Shown here one piece after another: positions 32,529 to 41,448 of a stretch of 64,000 nt of DNA. The position numbers were made by a program, and so were the translations under genes. The notes beneath the pieces are model-generated. The model saw only the letters and a list, made by a program, of their open reading frames with translations, had not been told where the DNA came from and made no database searches. The stretch is from an uncultured Anaerolineae bacterium (GTDB taxonomy: Bacteria > Chloroflexota > Anaerolineae > Promineifilales > Promineifilaceae): positions 62,001 through 126,000 of the forward strand of contig CAJQMR010000004.1 in the NCBI GenBank assembly GCA_905479495.1. The letters are read 5' to 3'. How positions within the stretch are numbered: position 1 is the first letter of the stretch; every line of letters begins with the position of its first letter.

Positions 32529-33206
32529 ATGCAGAATGAAAAACCCTTTCTTGTTGAAGATGAAACGGCCGTTTTACCCCACCGCGTTTTAAAACCAAAC
32601 ACACCTGGCCCTCATCCCACCGTTGTGCTGATCCATGGCCATTTAGGCTCAGAAGATGTGATGTGGATCTTTCGGCAGACGCTGCCGCAGGAGTGGCTAC
32701 TGGTTGCCCCCCGCGCCATTGTAGATGAAGGCAACGGCCGTTACAGTTGGCATCCCCGGCAGCAAGATGAGTGGCCCGCGCTGAGCGCCTTCGATACGGC
32801 CGTTGACGTACTGGAACAATTTATCGACACATTACCAGGGCGATATGATGCCGATCCCAATCAAATTTACCTGATGGGATTCAGCCAAGGCGCAGCGACC
32901 TCTTTTGCCATAGCCATCCGCACGCCAGAGAAAGTGCGGGGCATTGCCAGCCTGGTTGGATTTATGCCGCGAGAAGTGGATGATGCGATTGAAACAGCAC
33001 GACTGACCGACCTGCCTGTATTCATGGCGGTTGGCACAGAGGATGACCGCGTTCCCCTAGAAATTGCCAGAGAATGTGGCAAAGCAGTTCGAGCAGCAGG
33101 GGCCTTTCTGGAATACCGTGAATATGAGACGGGTCACAAGCTAAACGGAGCCGGGATGCGCAAGCTCAAAAGCTGGTGGGCCGAACGTGCCGCAGAAATT
33201 TCTTAG
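32529..33206 (+). CDS. Alpha/beta hydrolase, carboxylesterase/phospholipase type
   Basis: A 225-residue cytoplasmic hydrolase. Oxyanion loop HGHLGSED is near residue 35, nucleophile Ser in GFSQGAATS at about 118-122, acid Asp near VGTEDDRVP, and catalytic His in ETGHKLN near residue 203. This is the abhydrolase_2 pattern. Natural ester substrates are unknown. AGGA lies upstream of the ATG. Expression appears to pass through the promoter-terminator leader at 32392-32484. Three ACGGCCGT copies are read as TAV or NGR. Confidence 0.88.
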   Translation: MQNEKPFLVEDETAVLPHRVLKPNTPGPHPTVVLIHGHLGSEDVMWIFRQTLPQEWLLVAPRAIVDEGNGRYSWHPRQQDEWPALSAFDTAVDVLEQFIDTLPGRYDADPNQIYLMGFSQGAATSFAIAIRTPEKVRGIASLVGFMPREVDDAIETARLTDLPVFMAVGTEDDRVPLEIARECGKAVRAAGAFLEYREYETGHKLNGAGMRKLKSWWAERAAEIS

Positions 33207-33209
33207 CTA

Positions 33210-34037
33210 TCAAACACGGTTGTTTTCCCCCTGAAGCTGCTGCTGCAAAACGGCCGTCACAGCCATAAACGCTTCAGCCTGCGGGGTATCTGGGTGATCG
33301 TGCATGAGGGGATTGGCCTGATTGATGCTTTGGGAAACGGCCGTTGTCAGCGGTATCTGGCCTAAAATGGGCGTCTCGGCCAATGCCGCTGGCCGCCATT
33401 TAGCCGATCGTTGAAAAATCTCGTGCTTCTCATTGCAGTTGGGACAAATGAAATAGCTCATGTTCTCCACGATGCCCAAGATTGGCACATTGGCTTCCTG
33501 AAACATCAACAGCGAACGAGACGCATCCAGCAGGCTCAAATCCTGCGGCGTGGTAACGATGACAACCCCACGCAGCGGCACTCGCTGCAACAACGACGCC
33601 TGCGGCTGTCCGGCCGATGGGGGCAAATCGATCAGCAAATAATCGAGCGGTCCCCAAATCACGTCTTTCAAGGTTTGTACCACCAGTTGCCCCACCGCGT
33701 CCGGGCTGCGCGCCGGATCAATCACTTCGTTTTCGGCCACGAGTAAACCAATTGACATAATGTTTAATCCAAAGCGAGAAAGTGGTTTGATGTACGGCGG
33801 CGCTTCCTTACGGCGTGCAATGGCTGCCATGCCATCGGCTGCCTTATGGCGATGAATCCCGAGCATGATGGGCACATTGGGTCCGTACACATCGGCATCA
33901 AAAATGCCAACTTTGGCTCCCTGCCGCTGGAGCGCTAAAGCGAGGTTAACCGTTACGGTGGTTTTACCCACCCCGCCCTTGCCGCTGGCTACAGCAATGA
34001 TGTTTTTCACGTCTGGCAATATGATTTTTGAGTTCAC
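33210..34037 (-). CDS. mrp: Mrp/NBP35-type iron-sulfur carrier ATPase
   Basis: A 275-residue P-loop ATPase with G19KGGVGKT26, then [11 protein letters not shown] and [13 protein letters not shown], and a CPNC pair near residue 195 that would hold a bridging 4Fe-4S cluster in the dimer. It lacks the N-terminal MIP18 domain of long Mrp proteins. It is thought to load clusters onto target enzymes, which here could include the hydrogenase. GTG at 34037 follows AAGGAG at good spacing. It converges with the hydrolase gene, with 3 bases between stops. Confidence 0.9.
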   Translation of the reverse strand: MNSKIILPDVKNIIAVASGKGGVGKTTVTVNLALALQRQGAKVGIFDADVYGPNVPIMLGIHRHKAADGMAAIARRKEAPPYIKPLSRFGLNIMSIGLLVAENEVIDPARSPDAVGQLVVQTLKDVIWGPLDYLLIDLPPSAGQPQASLLQRVPLRGVVIVTTPQDLSLLDASRSLLMFQEANVPILGIVENMSYFICPNCNEKHEIFQRSAKWRPAALAETPILGQIPLTTAVSQSINQANPLMHDHPDTPQAEAFMAVTAVLQQQLQGENNRV

Positions 34038-34121
34038 GAACCTGTCTCCTTACCACTGCACGTGTTATCTATCGATATTCAACCGGATTGTGTCAAAGGG
34101 GTCAAGGAATTCATCCTGAAT

Positions 34122-34127
34122 TATAAT
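34122..34127 (+). promoter_or_regulatory. -10 box of a probable leaderless message
   Basis: TATAAT ends eight bases before the ATG at 34135, and no ribosome site fits in between, so transcription probably starts at or next to the start codon. Confidence 0.5.
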
Positions 34128-34134
34128 CATCCAT

Positions 34135-34875
34135 ATGGGGATCTCATTTCTACACCGATTACAGGAACTGGAAACGGCCGTTTCCTATACAGCGTTAGCG
34201 CCAGATGGGGAACCATCATTCACCTACCAACCAGGCGAGGTGCCTATCCTCATCTCTGCACCCCACGCCACGGTCCACCTACGCCGCCAACGGCTCAAGG
34301 GTGAAGAGGAGTTTACCGGCGCGCTGGTCCAATTCCTGGCAGAAAAAACAGGTGTCCATGCCCTTTACAGCCATTACCGCTCTTTAGGCGACCCGAACTG
34401 GGATCGCCAAAGTCCGTACAAGCAGCGCCTGCAAGAGATCGTGCAAAGCAAGGACATTCGGTTTGTGCTGGACCTGCATGGCATGTCTAACAAATACAAA
34501 ATTGGGTTGGCCTTGGGCACCATGAACGGCCGTTCCTGCCCAAACCAAGAATCGCTCATCATGCAAACCGTTGAGAAACAATTTCGCCCAACCAGCCAGA
34601 TGGCCGCCAAGAAATTCTCTGAACTGCGTTGGGACCATTTTGTCCTGAACCATCCGCGTTTTACGGGCGGATTGGCCAATTACACCATTACCCGCTTTGC
34701 ATCACAGCAGCTAGACGTCCCCGCGCTCCAAATTGAGTTGTGTGCCACTGCCCGCGTGGTGGAAAGACGGCCGTTAGACAAATGGCCCAAACCGTTTCGC
34801 GGCCAGCCCGAAGCCATTGCGCAAACGGTAAACTTGCTGCAAGCCTTGGTGAACACACTGCTTGGGACAATGTAA
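34135..34875 (+). CDS. N-formylglutamate amidohydrolase family protein
   Basis: A 246-residue hydrolase. SAPHATVHLR near residue 41 with the following EEEFTG, and DLHGM near 114, carry the His/Glu metal ligands of the FGase family, and ALQIELCATAR near the end matches the conserved Glu strand. The family removes formyl or related groups from amino acids, or acts on carboxypeptidase-like substrates; which one applies here is not clear. Probable leaderless start. It shares its upstream region with mrp, which runs the other way. Confidence 0.75.
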   Translation: MGISFLHRLQELETAVSYTALAPDGEPSFTYQPGEVPILISAPHATVHLRRQRLKGEEEFTGALVQFLAEKTGVHALYSHYRSLGDPNWDRQSPYKQRLQEIVQSKDIRFVLDLHGMSNKYKIGLALGTMNGRSCPNQESLIMQTVEKQFRPTSQMAAKKFSELRWDHFVLNHPRFTGGLANYTITRFASQQLDVPALQIELCATARVVERRPLDKWPKPFRGQPEAIAQTVNLLQALVNTLLGTM

Positions 34876-34949
34876 GAGTTGTGTAAAGAGAAAAGCACAC
34901 TCTGTAACCTGTGCTAAAATTTTGCATCAGAAGAAGAGGAATTTTACCA

Positions 34950-35438
34950 ATGAGAAAACAACCGTGGTGGAAAGGGCCAAATGGCGAATGGTACGTGGTA
35001 ATCCAGGTTATTTTGTTTGGGCTGGTTGCCTTTGGTCCGGCTTCCTTGCCTGGTTGGCCTACCTGGGTTGGCGTGTGGCACACCAGCACCATTGTGGTTG
35101 GGCTGGTTCTGGGTGGACTGGGTGGCCTGTTGGTTTTGGGTGGCCTGGTCAGTTTAGGCAGTAATTTAACGGCCGTTCCCCGTCCCAAAGAAAATGCCCA
35201 CATGGTGGAACACGGTGCCTATCGTTGGGTGCGCCACCCTATTTACAGCGGTATTATTCTGGGTGCATTTGGGCTTGGCCTCCTGCGCGGTGGCTGGCTT
35301 AGCTTGCTTTATGCACTCATTCTATTTTTCTTTTTTGACGTTAAATCCAGACGGGAAGAATTGTGGCTACGCGAAAAATATGACGATTATGCAGCCTATC
35401 AACAACGCGTGCGCAAACTGATTCCTTTTCTGTATTGA
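34950..35438 (+). CDS. Isoprenylcysteine carboxyl methyltransferase-like membrane protein
   Basis: A 162-residue membrane enzyme with four helices and the ICMT/PEMT signature HGAYRWVRHPIYSG at about 87-100, followed by the late motif REELWLREKYDDYAAYQQRV. These residues bind S-adenosylmethionine. Bacterial members methylate isoprenoid or other lipid thiol/acid groups, with the target usually unknown. ATG at 34950 follows GAAGAGGAA. A rhodanese lipoprotein gene follows after 28 bases on the same strand. Confidence 0.82.
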   Translation: MRKQPWWKGPNGEWYVVIQVILFGLVAFGPASLPGWPTWVGVWHTSTIVVGLVLGGLGGLLVLGGLVSLGSNLTAVPRPKENAHMVEHGAYRWVRHPIYSGIILGAFGLGLLRGGWLSLLYALILFFFFDVKSRREELWLREKYDDYAAYQQRVRKLIPFLY

Positions 35439-35466
35439 TCTGATTCATCAACTTGGAGGTTTTACC

Positions 35467-35922
35467 ATGAAAACAATGGACATGAAACGTATTGTGCTGA
35501 TTTTATTTTTACTAACGCTGTTAGGAACGGCCGTTGCCTGTGGGGGCCAAACGGCAGCCACAACTGACCCTGCCCCAGCAGCCGTTGTTGATGCTGGCGA
35601 CACGCTCGATCTGGCTGACACGGTGGATGTGCAAACTGTAGCCAGCGTTAAAGATCGGGCTGACGTACTTCTGCTAGACGTACGGGAACCATTTGAATAT
35701 GACGAAGGGCACATCCCAGGCGTTACCCTTATTCCTATGAATGAAGTCGCTGATCGCCTGGCGGAAATCCCCACCGATAAAGAGGTGATTGTCACCTGCC
35801 GCAGCGGCAATCGCAGCAGCCAAATCACCGACTTTTTGCGCCAGCAAGGGTTTGACAATGTGCACAACATGGATGGTGGCATTCTAGCCTGGGAAGCTGC
35901 CGGCTACGATGTGGAAAAATAA
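35467..35922 (+). CDS. Rhodanese-domain lipoprotein
   Basis: A 151-residue lipoprotein: signal peptide with lipobox VAC25, a 30-residue Ala/Asp-rich spacer, then a rhodanese domain (VLLLDVREPFEYDEGHIPG, VTCRSGNRSSQ). The active-site loop CRSGNRS starts with the catalytic Cys that carries persulfide sulfur. Outside the membrane it may take sulfur from thiosulfate or relay it. GGAGG precedes the ATG. The palindrome ACGGCCGT falls inside the signal peptide and codes TAV right before the lipobox. Confidence 0.88.
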   Translation: MKTMDMKRIVLILFLLTLLGTAVACGGQTAATTDPAPAAVVDAGDTLDLADTVDVQTVASVKDRADVLLLDVREPFEYDEGHIPGVTLIPMNEVADRLAEIPTDKEVIVTCRSGNRSSQITDFLRQQGFDNVHNMDGGILAWEAAGYDVEK

Positions 35923-35929
35923 AAAATTT

Positions 35930-35992
35930 GCCACAGAGGGCACAGAGAAAAAAGAGAATACTTCTCATCAATCTCTGTCTCCTCTGTGGCTA
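35930..35992. repeat. Inverted repeat of GCCACAGAG type
   Basis: Arms 35930-35950 and 35971-35992 pair (GCCACAGAGGGCACAGAGA against TCTCTGTCTCCTCTGTGGC). It lies between the converging rhodanese and MscS genes and is related to 31623-31697. Confidence 0.8.
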
Positions 35993-36002
35993 AAAATAAA
36001 AA

Positions 36003-36860
36003 TTAACTATTTTTCGGAGGATCGCTGACGATCATGACGTCCTGGCGGGGGAAGGCTAGTTCCAGACCTTTTTCAGCAAAGATGATGCGAATTTGGCGGC
36101 GCAAATAGCGCTGCACTTCCCACTGGGCATTGGGCATCGTTTTCACCATGATGCGCAGCCGCACGGCCCAATCCTCTAACCCCTCCACACCAGTGACCAC
36201 GGCAGGCTCTTGCAGCAGCAAGCCCATCATTTTATGTTCGGCCATGGCTTCACCAATTTCTTGCAGGGTTTGTACGGCCGTATCCACATCCTCTTCATAC
36301 GTCACGCTTACATCCACAATCGCCCGCGACCAATCTCGTGATTTATTGGCCACAACACGAATCTCCCCATTGGGAATAATGTGGACCGTGCCATACAGAT
36401 CACGCATTTCCGTAGCCCGCAGTGTCATGTGCTCCACCGTGCCAGTGATGCCACCAATTTCTACCACATCGCCTACCGTGTAATGGTCTTCGATGAGGAT
36501 AAACAGCCCGGCAATCATATCCTTGACCAGCGTTTGCGCGCCAAGGCCAAACGCCAATCCGACAAAGCCCACACTAGCCAACACAGGCGTGATGGCCACG
36601 CCCAATTCGGTCAAAATCATCATGATTGCCGTACTGATGATGACAACCACGCCGGTGCTGTGCACCACGCGGAAAATGGTCTTTGTCCGCCGGTCTAACT
36701 CGCTGTCTTCCACATCATCCAGCGCCTGAATACGGCGGCTGAGCGTGCGAGTCAAGACACCCAGTAAATAATAGGCAAGCACAGACACAACCACGATCAA
36801 CAGAATCGTGAGTCCGTGCTCGCGCAGCCAGGTCAAAGCTTGTTCGTTGAAGTTCGCCAT
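36003..36860 (-). CDS. MscS-family mechanosensitive channel
   Basis: A 285-residue membrane protein: three helices (about 15-37, 62-84, 88-110), the pore helix with AFGLGAQTLVKDMIAG, the MscS beta domain (YTVGDVVEIGGITGTVEHMTLRATEMRDLYGTVHIIPNGEI) and the alpha-beta cytoplasmic vestibule. It releases solutes when membrane tension rises. Length is normal for the compact MscS type. It stands alone, with a repeat on one side and a short spacer to the fatty-acid genes on the other. Confidence 0.92.
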   Translation of the reverse strand: MANFNEQALTWLREHGLTILLIVVVSVLAYYLLGVLTRTLSRRIQALDDVEDSELDRRTKTIFRVVHSTGVVVIISTAIMMILTELGVAITPVLASVGFVGLAFGLGAQTLVKDMIAGLFILIEDHYTVGDVVEIGGITGTVEHMTLRATEMRDLYGTVHIIPNGEIRVVANKSRDWSRAIVDVSVTYEEDVDTAVQTLQEIGEAMAEHKMMGLLLQEPAVVTGVEGLEDWAVRLRIMVKTMPNAQWEVQRYLRRQIRIIFAEKGLELAFPRQDVMIVSDPPKNS

Positions 36861-36941
36861 AGTAAAAGTGTTGTTTGTCTAATTTCCCAGAAAACGACTC
36901 TTGTGAAATGGTTCCATCATAAAAGTTTCCGGGAAAATGGT

Positions 36942-37790
36942 TTATTTGTCGTAATCGTAAAAGCCATGCCCGGTTTTACGGCCTAAACGGCCGCTTTCCA
37001 CCAGGCGCTTTTGGATGGGATGAGGACGATATTTTGGCTCCTGGAAATAAGCATCATAAACAGACTGGGTCACAGCCAGATTCACATCACAGCCAATCAG
37101 GTCAACCAATTCAAACGGCCCCATGCGGAAGCCAATGGAACGCATGAGCTTGTCCAATGTGGCCGGATCGGTGGCGTTTTCGCCAAGCAGCCGAAACGCC
37201 TCGCCGTAAAACGGCCGTGCTACCCGGTTCACAATGAAGGCAGGCGTATCTTTGCAGAGAACGGCCGTTTTCCCCACCTGCGCCACATACCCCTGCACCG
37301 CAGCCACCGTCTCATCACTCGTAAAATCACCGCGAATGATCTCTACCAGCTGCATAATGTGGGCCGGGTTAAAGAAATGAACCCCCACCACCCGGTCGGC
37401 CCGTTTTGTCGCCCCAGCAATGGCACTGATGCTCAAACTGGAGGTATTGCTGCTCAAAATGGTCTCTTGCGGGGCAGCAGCATCCAGGGTGGCAAAAATC
37501 TCTCGCTTCAACTCCAACTTCTCCGGCGCAGCTTCGATGATAAGGTCGGCCTGTGCGGCCGTTTCCAGCGAGGTGGTCAGTTGGATGGCATCTTTAGCAG
37601 TTTCGGCCACAGCCGCTTCCGTTTTGCCCCGCGCCACACCCTTGTCAATCGAGGCCCGAATACCGTCCAGCGACTGCGCCAGCACGTCATCCGCCACATC
37701 GTATAAAACAACCGCATACCCCGCCAACGCCGACACTTGAGCAATGCCCGCCCCCATCGTGCCCGCGCCGATGACTGAAACCTTTTTCAT
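36942..37790 (-). CDS. 3-hydroxyacyl-CoA (3-hydroxybutyryl-CoA) dehydrogenase
   Basis: A 282-residue NAD-dependent enzyme. [12 protein letters not shown] at 7-18 is the NAD site; SSNTSSLSI and the catalytic HFFNPAH (His138 region) with the partner Glu in LVEIIRG follow, and the C-terminal helical domain ends in [10 protein letters not shown]. It oxidises L-3-hydroxyacyl-CoA in beta-oxidation or runs in reverse in butyryl-CoA synthesis. AAGGAAACAGT precedes the ATG. The enoyl-CoA hydratase gene lies upstream on the same strand, with a dispersed repeat in the 83-base gap. Confidence 0.93.
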   Translation of the reverse strand: MKKVSVIGAGTMGAGIAQVSALAGYAVVLYDVADDVLAQSLDGIRASIDKGVARGKTEAAVAETAKDAIQLTTSLETAAQADLIIEAAPEKLELKREIFATLDAAAPQETILSSNTSSLSISAIAGATKRADRVVGVHFFNPAHIMQLVEIIRGDFTSDETVAAVQGYVAQVGKTAVLCKDTPAFIVNRVARPFYGEAFRLLGENATDPATLDKLMRSIGFRMGPFELVDLIGCDVNLAVTQSVYDAYFQEPKYRPHPIQKRLVESGRLGRKTGHGFYDYDK

Positions 37791-37807
37791 ACTGTTTCCT
37801 TTTCTTG

Positions 37808-37872
37808 GGTAATCTGTAATCAGTGAACGGTAATCAGTAAGAAAGTTACCGATTACGGATAACCGATTACCG
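37808..37872. repeat. Inverted repeat of GGTAATCxGTAATCAG type
   Basis: Repeated GGTAATC/GATTACC units facing each other (left part about 37808-37839, right part 37846-37872). Related to 61176-61221 and to the element inside copA. It lies between the two beta-oxidation genes. Confidence 0.8.
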
Positions 37873-37873
37873 C

Positions 37874-38659
37874 TTACTCGCCTCTAAACTGTGCCTCACG
37901 CTTCTCCAAAAATGCCGTCACGCCCTCTTTATTATCGTGACTGCGCCCGGCAATTTCTTGTAGATGGGCTTCATAGTCCAGCGCACCGAACAGATCGCTG
38001 TCCCACGCCTGGTTCATGGCCCGCTTGGTCAGCCCGTAGGCCAGCGTGGGGCCAGTCGCCAGCGGGCCAGCCCAGGCCGCCACCGTTTCCATCAGTTGCG
38101 CCGCCGGTACGACACGGTTTACCATGCCCCAGGCCAGCGCTTTTTCTGCCGGGATTTTGTCGGCCGTGACGGCCATCTCGTAAGCCCGTGCCTGCCCGAT
38201 GAGCCGAGGCAGCAGCCAGTTTGTGCCGCTGTCTGGCACCAGGCCCACTTTGCTAAAGGCCAGCATGAAGCTGGCGCTGTCCGCAGCTATGCGGATGTCA
38301 GTGGCCAGGGCTACGCCAACGCCCGCCCCGGCAGCAATACCGTTAATCGCCCCGATGATCGGTTTTTCCAGCCGCACCATCTGCTTGATGAGCTTGTGGT
38401 AGCCGTGGCGCAAATGGTCGCCAATGGAAAAGCTGTCGCCCCGCTCCATCACATCGGCCAAATCTTGCCCGCTGGAAAAGGCACGGCCGTTTCCAGTCAG
38501 CACCACGCAGCGAATCTCTTTATCACGACTGGCCTGTTTGAAAGCGGCCGTCGTCTCGTCGATCATTTGGTCATTAAACGCATTTAGCTTGTCTGGCCGG
38601 TTTAGGGTAATGGTCGCCACGCCATTTTCAACCTCAAACAGGATCGTCTCAAACATCAT
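37874..38659 (-). CDS. Enoyl-CoA hydratase/isomerase family protein
   Basis: A 261-residue crotonase-fold enzyme. [10 protein letters not shown] near residue 19, the oxyanion-hole segment [15 protein letters not shown] near 58-72, and [23 protein letters not shown] near 103-125 are complete. The first catalytic Glu of classical hydratases (in the AxxExA region) appears as GVALATD, so isomerase or PaaG-type activity is as likely as hydration. ATG at 38659 follows GAGG. With the dehydrogenase it makes a small beta-oxidation unit. Confidence 0.9.
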   Translation of the reverse strand: MMFETILFEVENGVATITLNRPDKLNAFNDQMIDETTAAFKQASRDKEIRCVVLTGNGRAFSSGQDLADVMERGDSFSIGDHLRHGYHKLIKQMVRLEKPIIGAINGIAAGAGVGVALATDIRIAADSASFMLAFSKVGLVPDSGTNWLLPRLIGQARAYEMAVTADKIPAEKALAWGMVNRVVPAAQLMETVAAWAGPLATGPTLAYGLTKRAMNQAWDSDLFGALDYEAHLQEIAGRSHDNKEGVTAFLEKREAQFRGE

Positions 38660-38678
38660 CACAACCTCAACCTTTGCT

Positions 38679-38738
38679 TGTCACTCCCACGAAGGCGGGA
38701 GTCCAGGCGCTTGGATTCCCACCTTCGCGGGAATGACA
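38679..38738. repeat. Inverted repeat with CCCGCGAAGGTGGGAATCC core
   Basis: TGTCACTCCCACGAAGGCGG... and ...TTCGCGGGAATGACA pair across the site (arms about 38679-38706 and 38713-38738). I recall this type as a common dispersed element in many phyla. Confidence 0.8.
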
Positions 38739-38775
38739 ATTAATAATTCGCTGTTATGCTACCACCGCCCCAGGA

Positions 38776-38812
38776 AAAACAAAAACGCAGTCCGCAAAAG
38801 CAGGCTGCGTTT
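38776..38812 (-). terminator. Hairpin terminator after the acidic hypothetical gene
   Basis: AAACGCAG and CTGCGTTT (38783-38812) pair; on the minus strand a T-rich tract follows (38785-38776). Confidence 0.65.
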
Positions 38813-38849
38813 GTTATTGCCAAAAATCAATTAAATCGTGCCGTAATTT

Positions 38850-39227
38850 CTAGGGGAAGAATGGATCGTCGTCCTCGTCGTTGTCGTCCATCTCTTCCAT
38901 TTCTTCGATGACGTCCAACGGCAAAGCAACCCATAGCATAAGGGCGGGTCCAGCTTCCAACTGTTCCAGACGAATGGAGACGACATCGACTTGCTGCCGC
39001 ATGCGCATTTCATCAGGAAAATCGAGCCGTACAGGACGGCCGTCTTTCCAGGCGTTGCGGCAGCGTTCAATAATGTCCTCGCCATTGCCGGTGCGAAAAT
39101 TACACACCGCCACGAGCTTGTCCGTGGGACCTTCTAACACCGACTGTACCCAATCCACAGGGGTGGGTCGGAATTCAGGCGTTGGGCCTTCGATGATTGT
39201 GATTAATTCAGGTTCAATTGCAGTCAT
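38850..39227 (-). CDS. Hypothetical acidic protein, 125 residues
   Basis: A soluble protein with no family recognised. It has a regular alpha-beta look (LVAVCNFRTGNGEDIIERCRNAW, VDVVSIRLEQLEAGPALMLWVALP) and a strongly acidic end (EEMEEMDDNDEDDD). Two Cys are present but not paired in a motif. No ribosome site is obvious. Its own terminator and the lack of near neighbours on the strand suggest a single-gene unit. The acidic tail could bind metal or a basic partner; this is a guess. Confidence 0.65.
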   Translation of the reverse strand: MTAIEPELITIIEGPTPEFRPTPVDWVQSVLEGPTDKLVAVCNFRTGNGEDIIERCRNAWKDGRPVRLDFPDEMRMRQQVDVVSIRLEQLEAGPALMLWVALPLDVIEEMEEMDDNDEDDDPFFP

Positions 39228-39366
39228 AATGCATCCAAATAGATAATTATGCGGTAAAGTTCCGCAAGTCGTTCACAATAGTACAGATTCACAGGGCGCT
39301 TGGCAACCACTTTTTGTTAATATCTTCTTTGATCTTAGGAAATTGTCAGTTGAAAGCATTATTTTC

Positions 39367-40356
39367 TTAAAGATGTCTCACCGAAATGCCCGTTAATTTT
39401 TCCAATTTGGTAAGTTGTTCACGCGTGCCCACAACAATTAGTTCATCGCCAGCCCTAAGCATTGTGTGGGCTTTGGGAATAGATGAGTGATTTTCGCGCA
39501 GCATGGCGATGATGGAAACACCGGTTTCCTGACGAATGTTGGCCTCGCCGACTGTTCTTCCCACCAGGGTTGAAGTCTGACCAATCACCAACTCTTCCAC
39601 CCACAGTTCGATGCCTCCGTCTAACGTCACCACATCGAAAAAGTCGGTCACATGCGGCCGTATGACAATATTGGCCATGTGCTGCCCCCCAATTCGGTAA
39701 GGGGAGACCACTCGGTTGGCCCCGGCCCGCCGCATTTTGCGGTCATTTTCAGCATCAACAGAGCGTGTAACAATGTATAACTTGCTGTTCAATGCCCGGG
39801 CAGAAAGGACAATGAATAAATTACGCGAATCATCTCCCGTGCAAATCAACAATCCCCAGGCGCGCTCGATGCCTGCCTGCAACAATGCCTCGTCTCGGGT
39901 GGCATCGCCAACCAGATACGTTAAGCCTAGCTGGTCCATTTCGGCCGTTTTTTCCGGGTCTTTTTCAATGACAACCACATTTCTTTTGCTATTAAGCAAA
40001 GAAGCCACGGCGCTTTGGCCAACTCGGCCGTAGCCACTCACAATGACATGGTTCTCCAGGCTTTCTATGGTTTGCATCATGCGTCGTTTTCTCCAAGTGT
40101 TCCCCAGGTTGGCCGTTAACAAATATTCCAAACCGTAGGCCACAAAGGCAACGCCGGCCACTAGCAGGACAACGGTGAAGATACGGCCGTATGTTGTCAG
40201 CGTACGTACTTCACCAAACCCCACCGTGGTTAGCGTGATGGCCGTCATGTAAAAGGCATCGAGCACGTTCCACCCTTCAATGATCATGTAACCCACCGTG
40301 CCAAAGGCAAACAGCAGGAAGGGGATCAATATCAAGGCCACAACGCGTCGATTCAT
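39367..40356 (-). CDS. Single-pore potassium channel with RCK (TrkA-N/TrkA-C) domains
   Basis: A 329-residue protein: two helices flank the selectivity filter T44VGFG48, then a TrkA-N Rossmann domain (HVIVSGYGRVGQS near 103, with the acidic end of strand 2 in VVVIEKD) and a C-terminal TrkA-C domain. This is the MthK-like layout, gated by a cytoplasmic ligand such as NAD(H), Ca2+ or nucleotides. ATG at 40356 is chosen because the longer frame runs into the NUDIX gene. It begins 11 bases after the NUDIX stop, so both are probably one transcript. Confidence 0.92.
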   Translation of the reverse strand: MNRRVVALILIPFLLFAFGTVGYMIIEGWNVLDAFYMTAITLTTVGFGEVRTLTTYGRIFTVVLLVAGVAFVAYGLEYLLTANLGNTWRKRRMMQTIESLENHVIVSGYGRVGQSAVASLLNSKRNVVVIEKDPEKTAEMDQLGLTYLVGDATRDEALLQAGIERAWGLLICTGDDSRNLFIVLSARALNSKLYIVTRSVDAENDRKMRRAGANRVVSPYRIGGQHMANIVIRPHVTDFFDVVTLDGGIELWVEELVIGQTSTLVGRTVGEANIRQETGVSIIAMLRENHSSIPKAHTMLRAGDELIVVGTREQLTKLEKLTGISVRHL

Positions 40357-40366
40357 AATGGCGAAT

Positions 40367-41326
40367 TTAGCAAACAAAACTGCCCCTGTCCAGATGTTGC
40401 AGGATGGTGGTAACAAACGGCCGTCGGCTTATCCAAGATCCGCTCAACATCTGCTCCGGCGTTGCCCAGCGCAAAGCAGCCACTTCTGTTTCCGCCCGCT
40501 TGAGTTCACCGCCCACGATCCGCGCCAAAAAAACGGCCCCCACATCCTGAACCCGATCGCCATTGGCGTGTATATGATTAAAGGTCGGGCCACTGTACAC
40601 GCCCAACAGTCGCTCCACCGCCACATGCAAACCGGTCTCTTCAAACGTCTCGCGAACGGCCGTTTGCGCCACATTTTCGCCCAGATCGCAATAGCCAGCC
40701 GGGAACGCCCACGCTTTGTTGTCCTGCCGCTGAATGGTCAAGATACGGCCGTCACCATCCATTACAATCACGTTGGCTCCTACAGCAATCAAGGGATCAT
40801 GGCCGATGAACGGCCGTACCCGCTTAATCTGGTCTGCTGTTTTGACAGCGGCAAACGGAGGGGCAAATACCGGAGCGCCGCCAGCCAGCGTGTCGCGCAC
40901 CATGTCAGCGTACCACAGCGGTAGATCCATCTGGGCCACGGCTTCTGGAGTAAAAAATGCCTGCTCGCTGGTTTCATGGCCGTCGGGCTGCATGGTGCCG
41001 CCAGCCCTCTGCCCCGTCAGGCAAACGGTAAACTGCTGCACCTGGTCGCCGTTGGGATACGTCACGTCATATTTGGGATCGGTGTAAATGCCCACCAGCC
41101 GCAGCGGCCCGGCCGTCAGACCCGTTTCTTCCAGCAGTTCACGGCGGGCGCACGTTGCCACGTCTTCCCCCGGTTCCATTACCCCGCCAGGCAAGCCCCA
41201 AAAGGTAAAATCGGTGCGGCGTTGTAGGAGGATACGGCCGTCTTCATCCCGCAAAACCACCGTACCAAATACTAAAAACACCTTGCGCTGACCAACGCGC
41301 TCACGCAGCCATTCAATGTAAGACAT
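40367..41326 (-). CDS. Tandem NUDIX hydrolase (two NUDIX domains in one chain)
   Basis: A 319-residue cytoplasmic protein with two full NUDIX boxes: residues 48-70 (GVMEPGE...RRELLEETGL) and 212-234 (GYCDLGE...RETFEETGL). Each has the Gly-x5-Glu-x7-Arg-Glu-x2-Glu-Glu pattern and so should bind Mg2+ and split a nucleoside diphosphate linked to another group. About 60 residues join the domains. Both sites look active, which argues for a fusion rather than a decayed copy. GGAGGATAG precedes the ATG. If the K+ channel is gated by a nucleotide, this enzyme could tune its ligand; that is inference. Confidence 0.88.
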   Translation of the reverse strand: MSYIEWLRERVGQRKVFLVFGTVVLRDEDGRILLQRRTDFTFWGLPGGVMEPGEDVATCARRELLEETGLTAGPLRLVGIYTDPKYDVTYPNGDQVQQFTVCLTGQRAGGTMQPDGHETSEQAFFTPEAVAQMDLPLWYADMVRDTLAGGAPVFAPPFAAVKTADQIKRVRPFIGHDPLIAVGANVIVMDGDGRILTIQRQDNKAWAFPAGYCDLGENVAQTAVRETFEETGLHVAVERLLGVYSGPTFNHIHANGDRVQDVGAVFLARIVGGELKRAETEVAALRWATPEQMLSGSWISRRPFVTTILQHLDRGSFVC

Positions 41327-41448
41327 CTATCCTCCAAAACAACAAATTTCCCCACCCCCCTACCGGAGAAAAATCCCTCTAACCAAAAGTACTATTTTTC
41401 ACGTCACCTTAACCCGTGCCCTCTGGTAAATCCTATACCATACACTGG

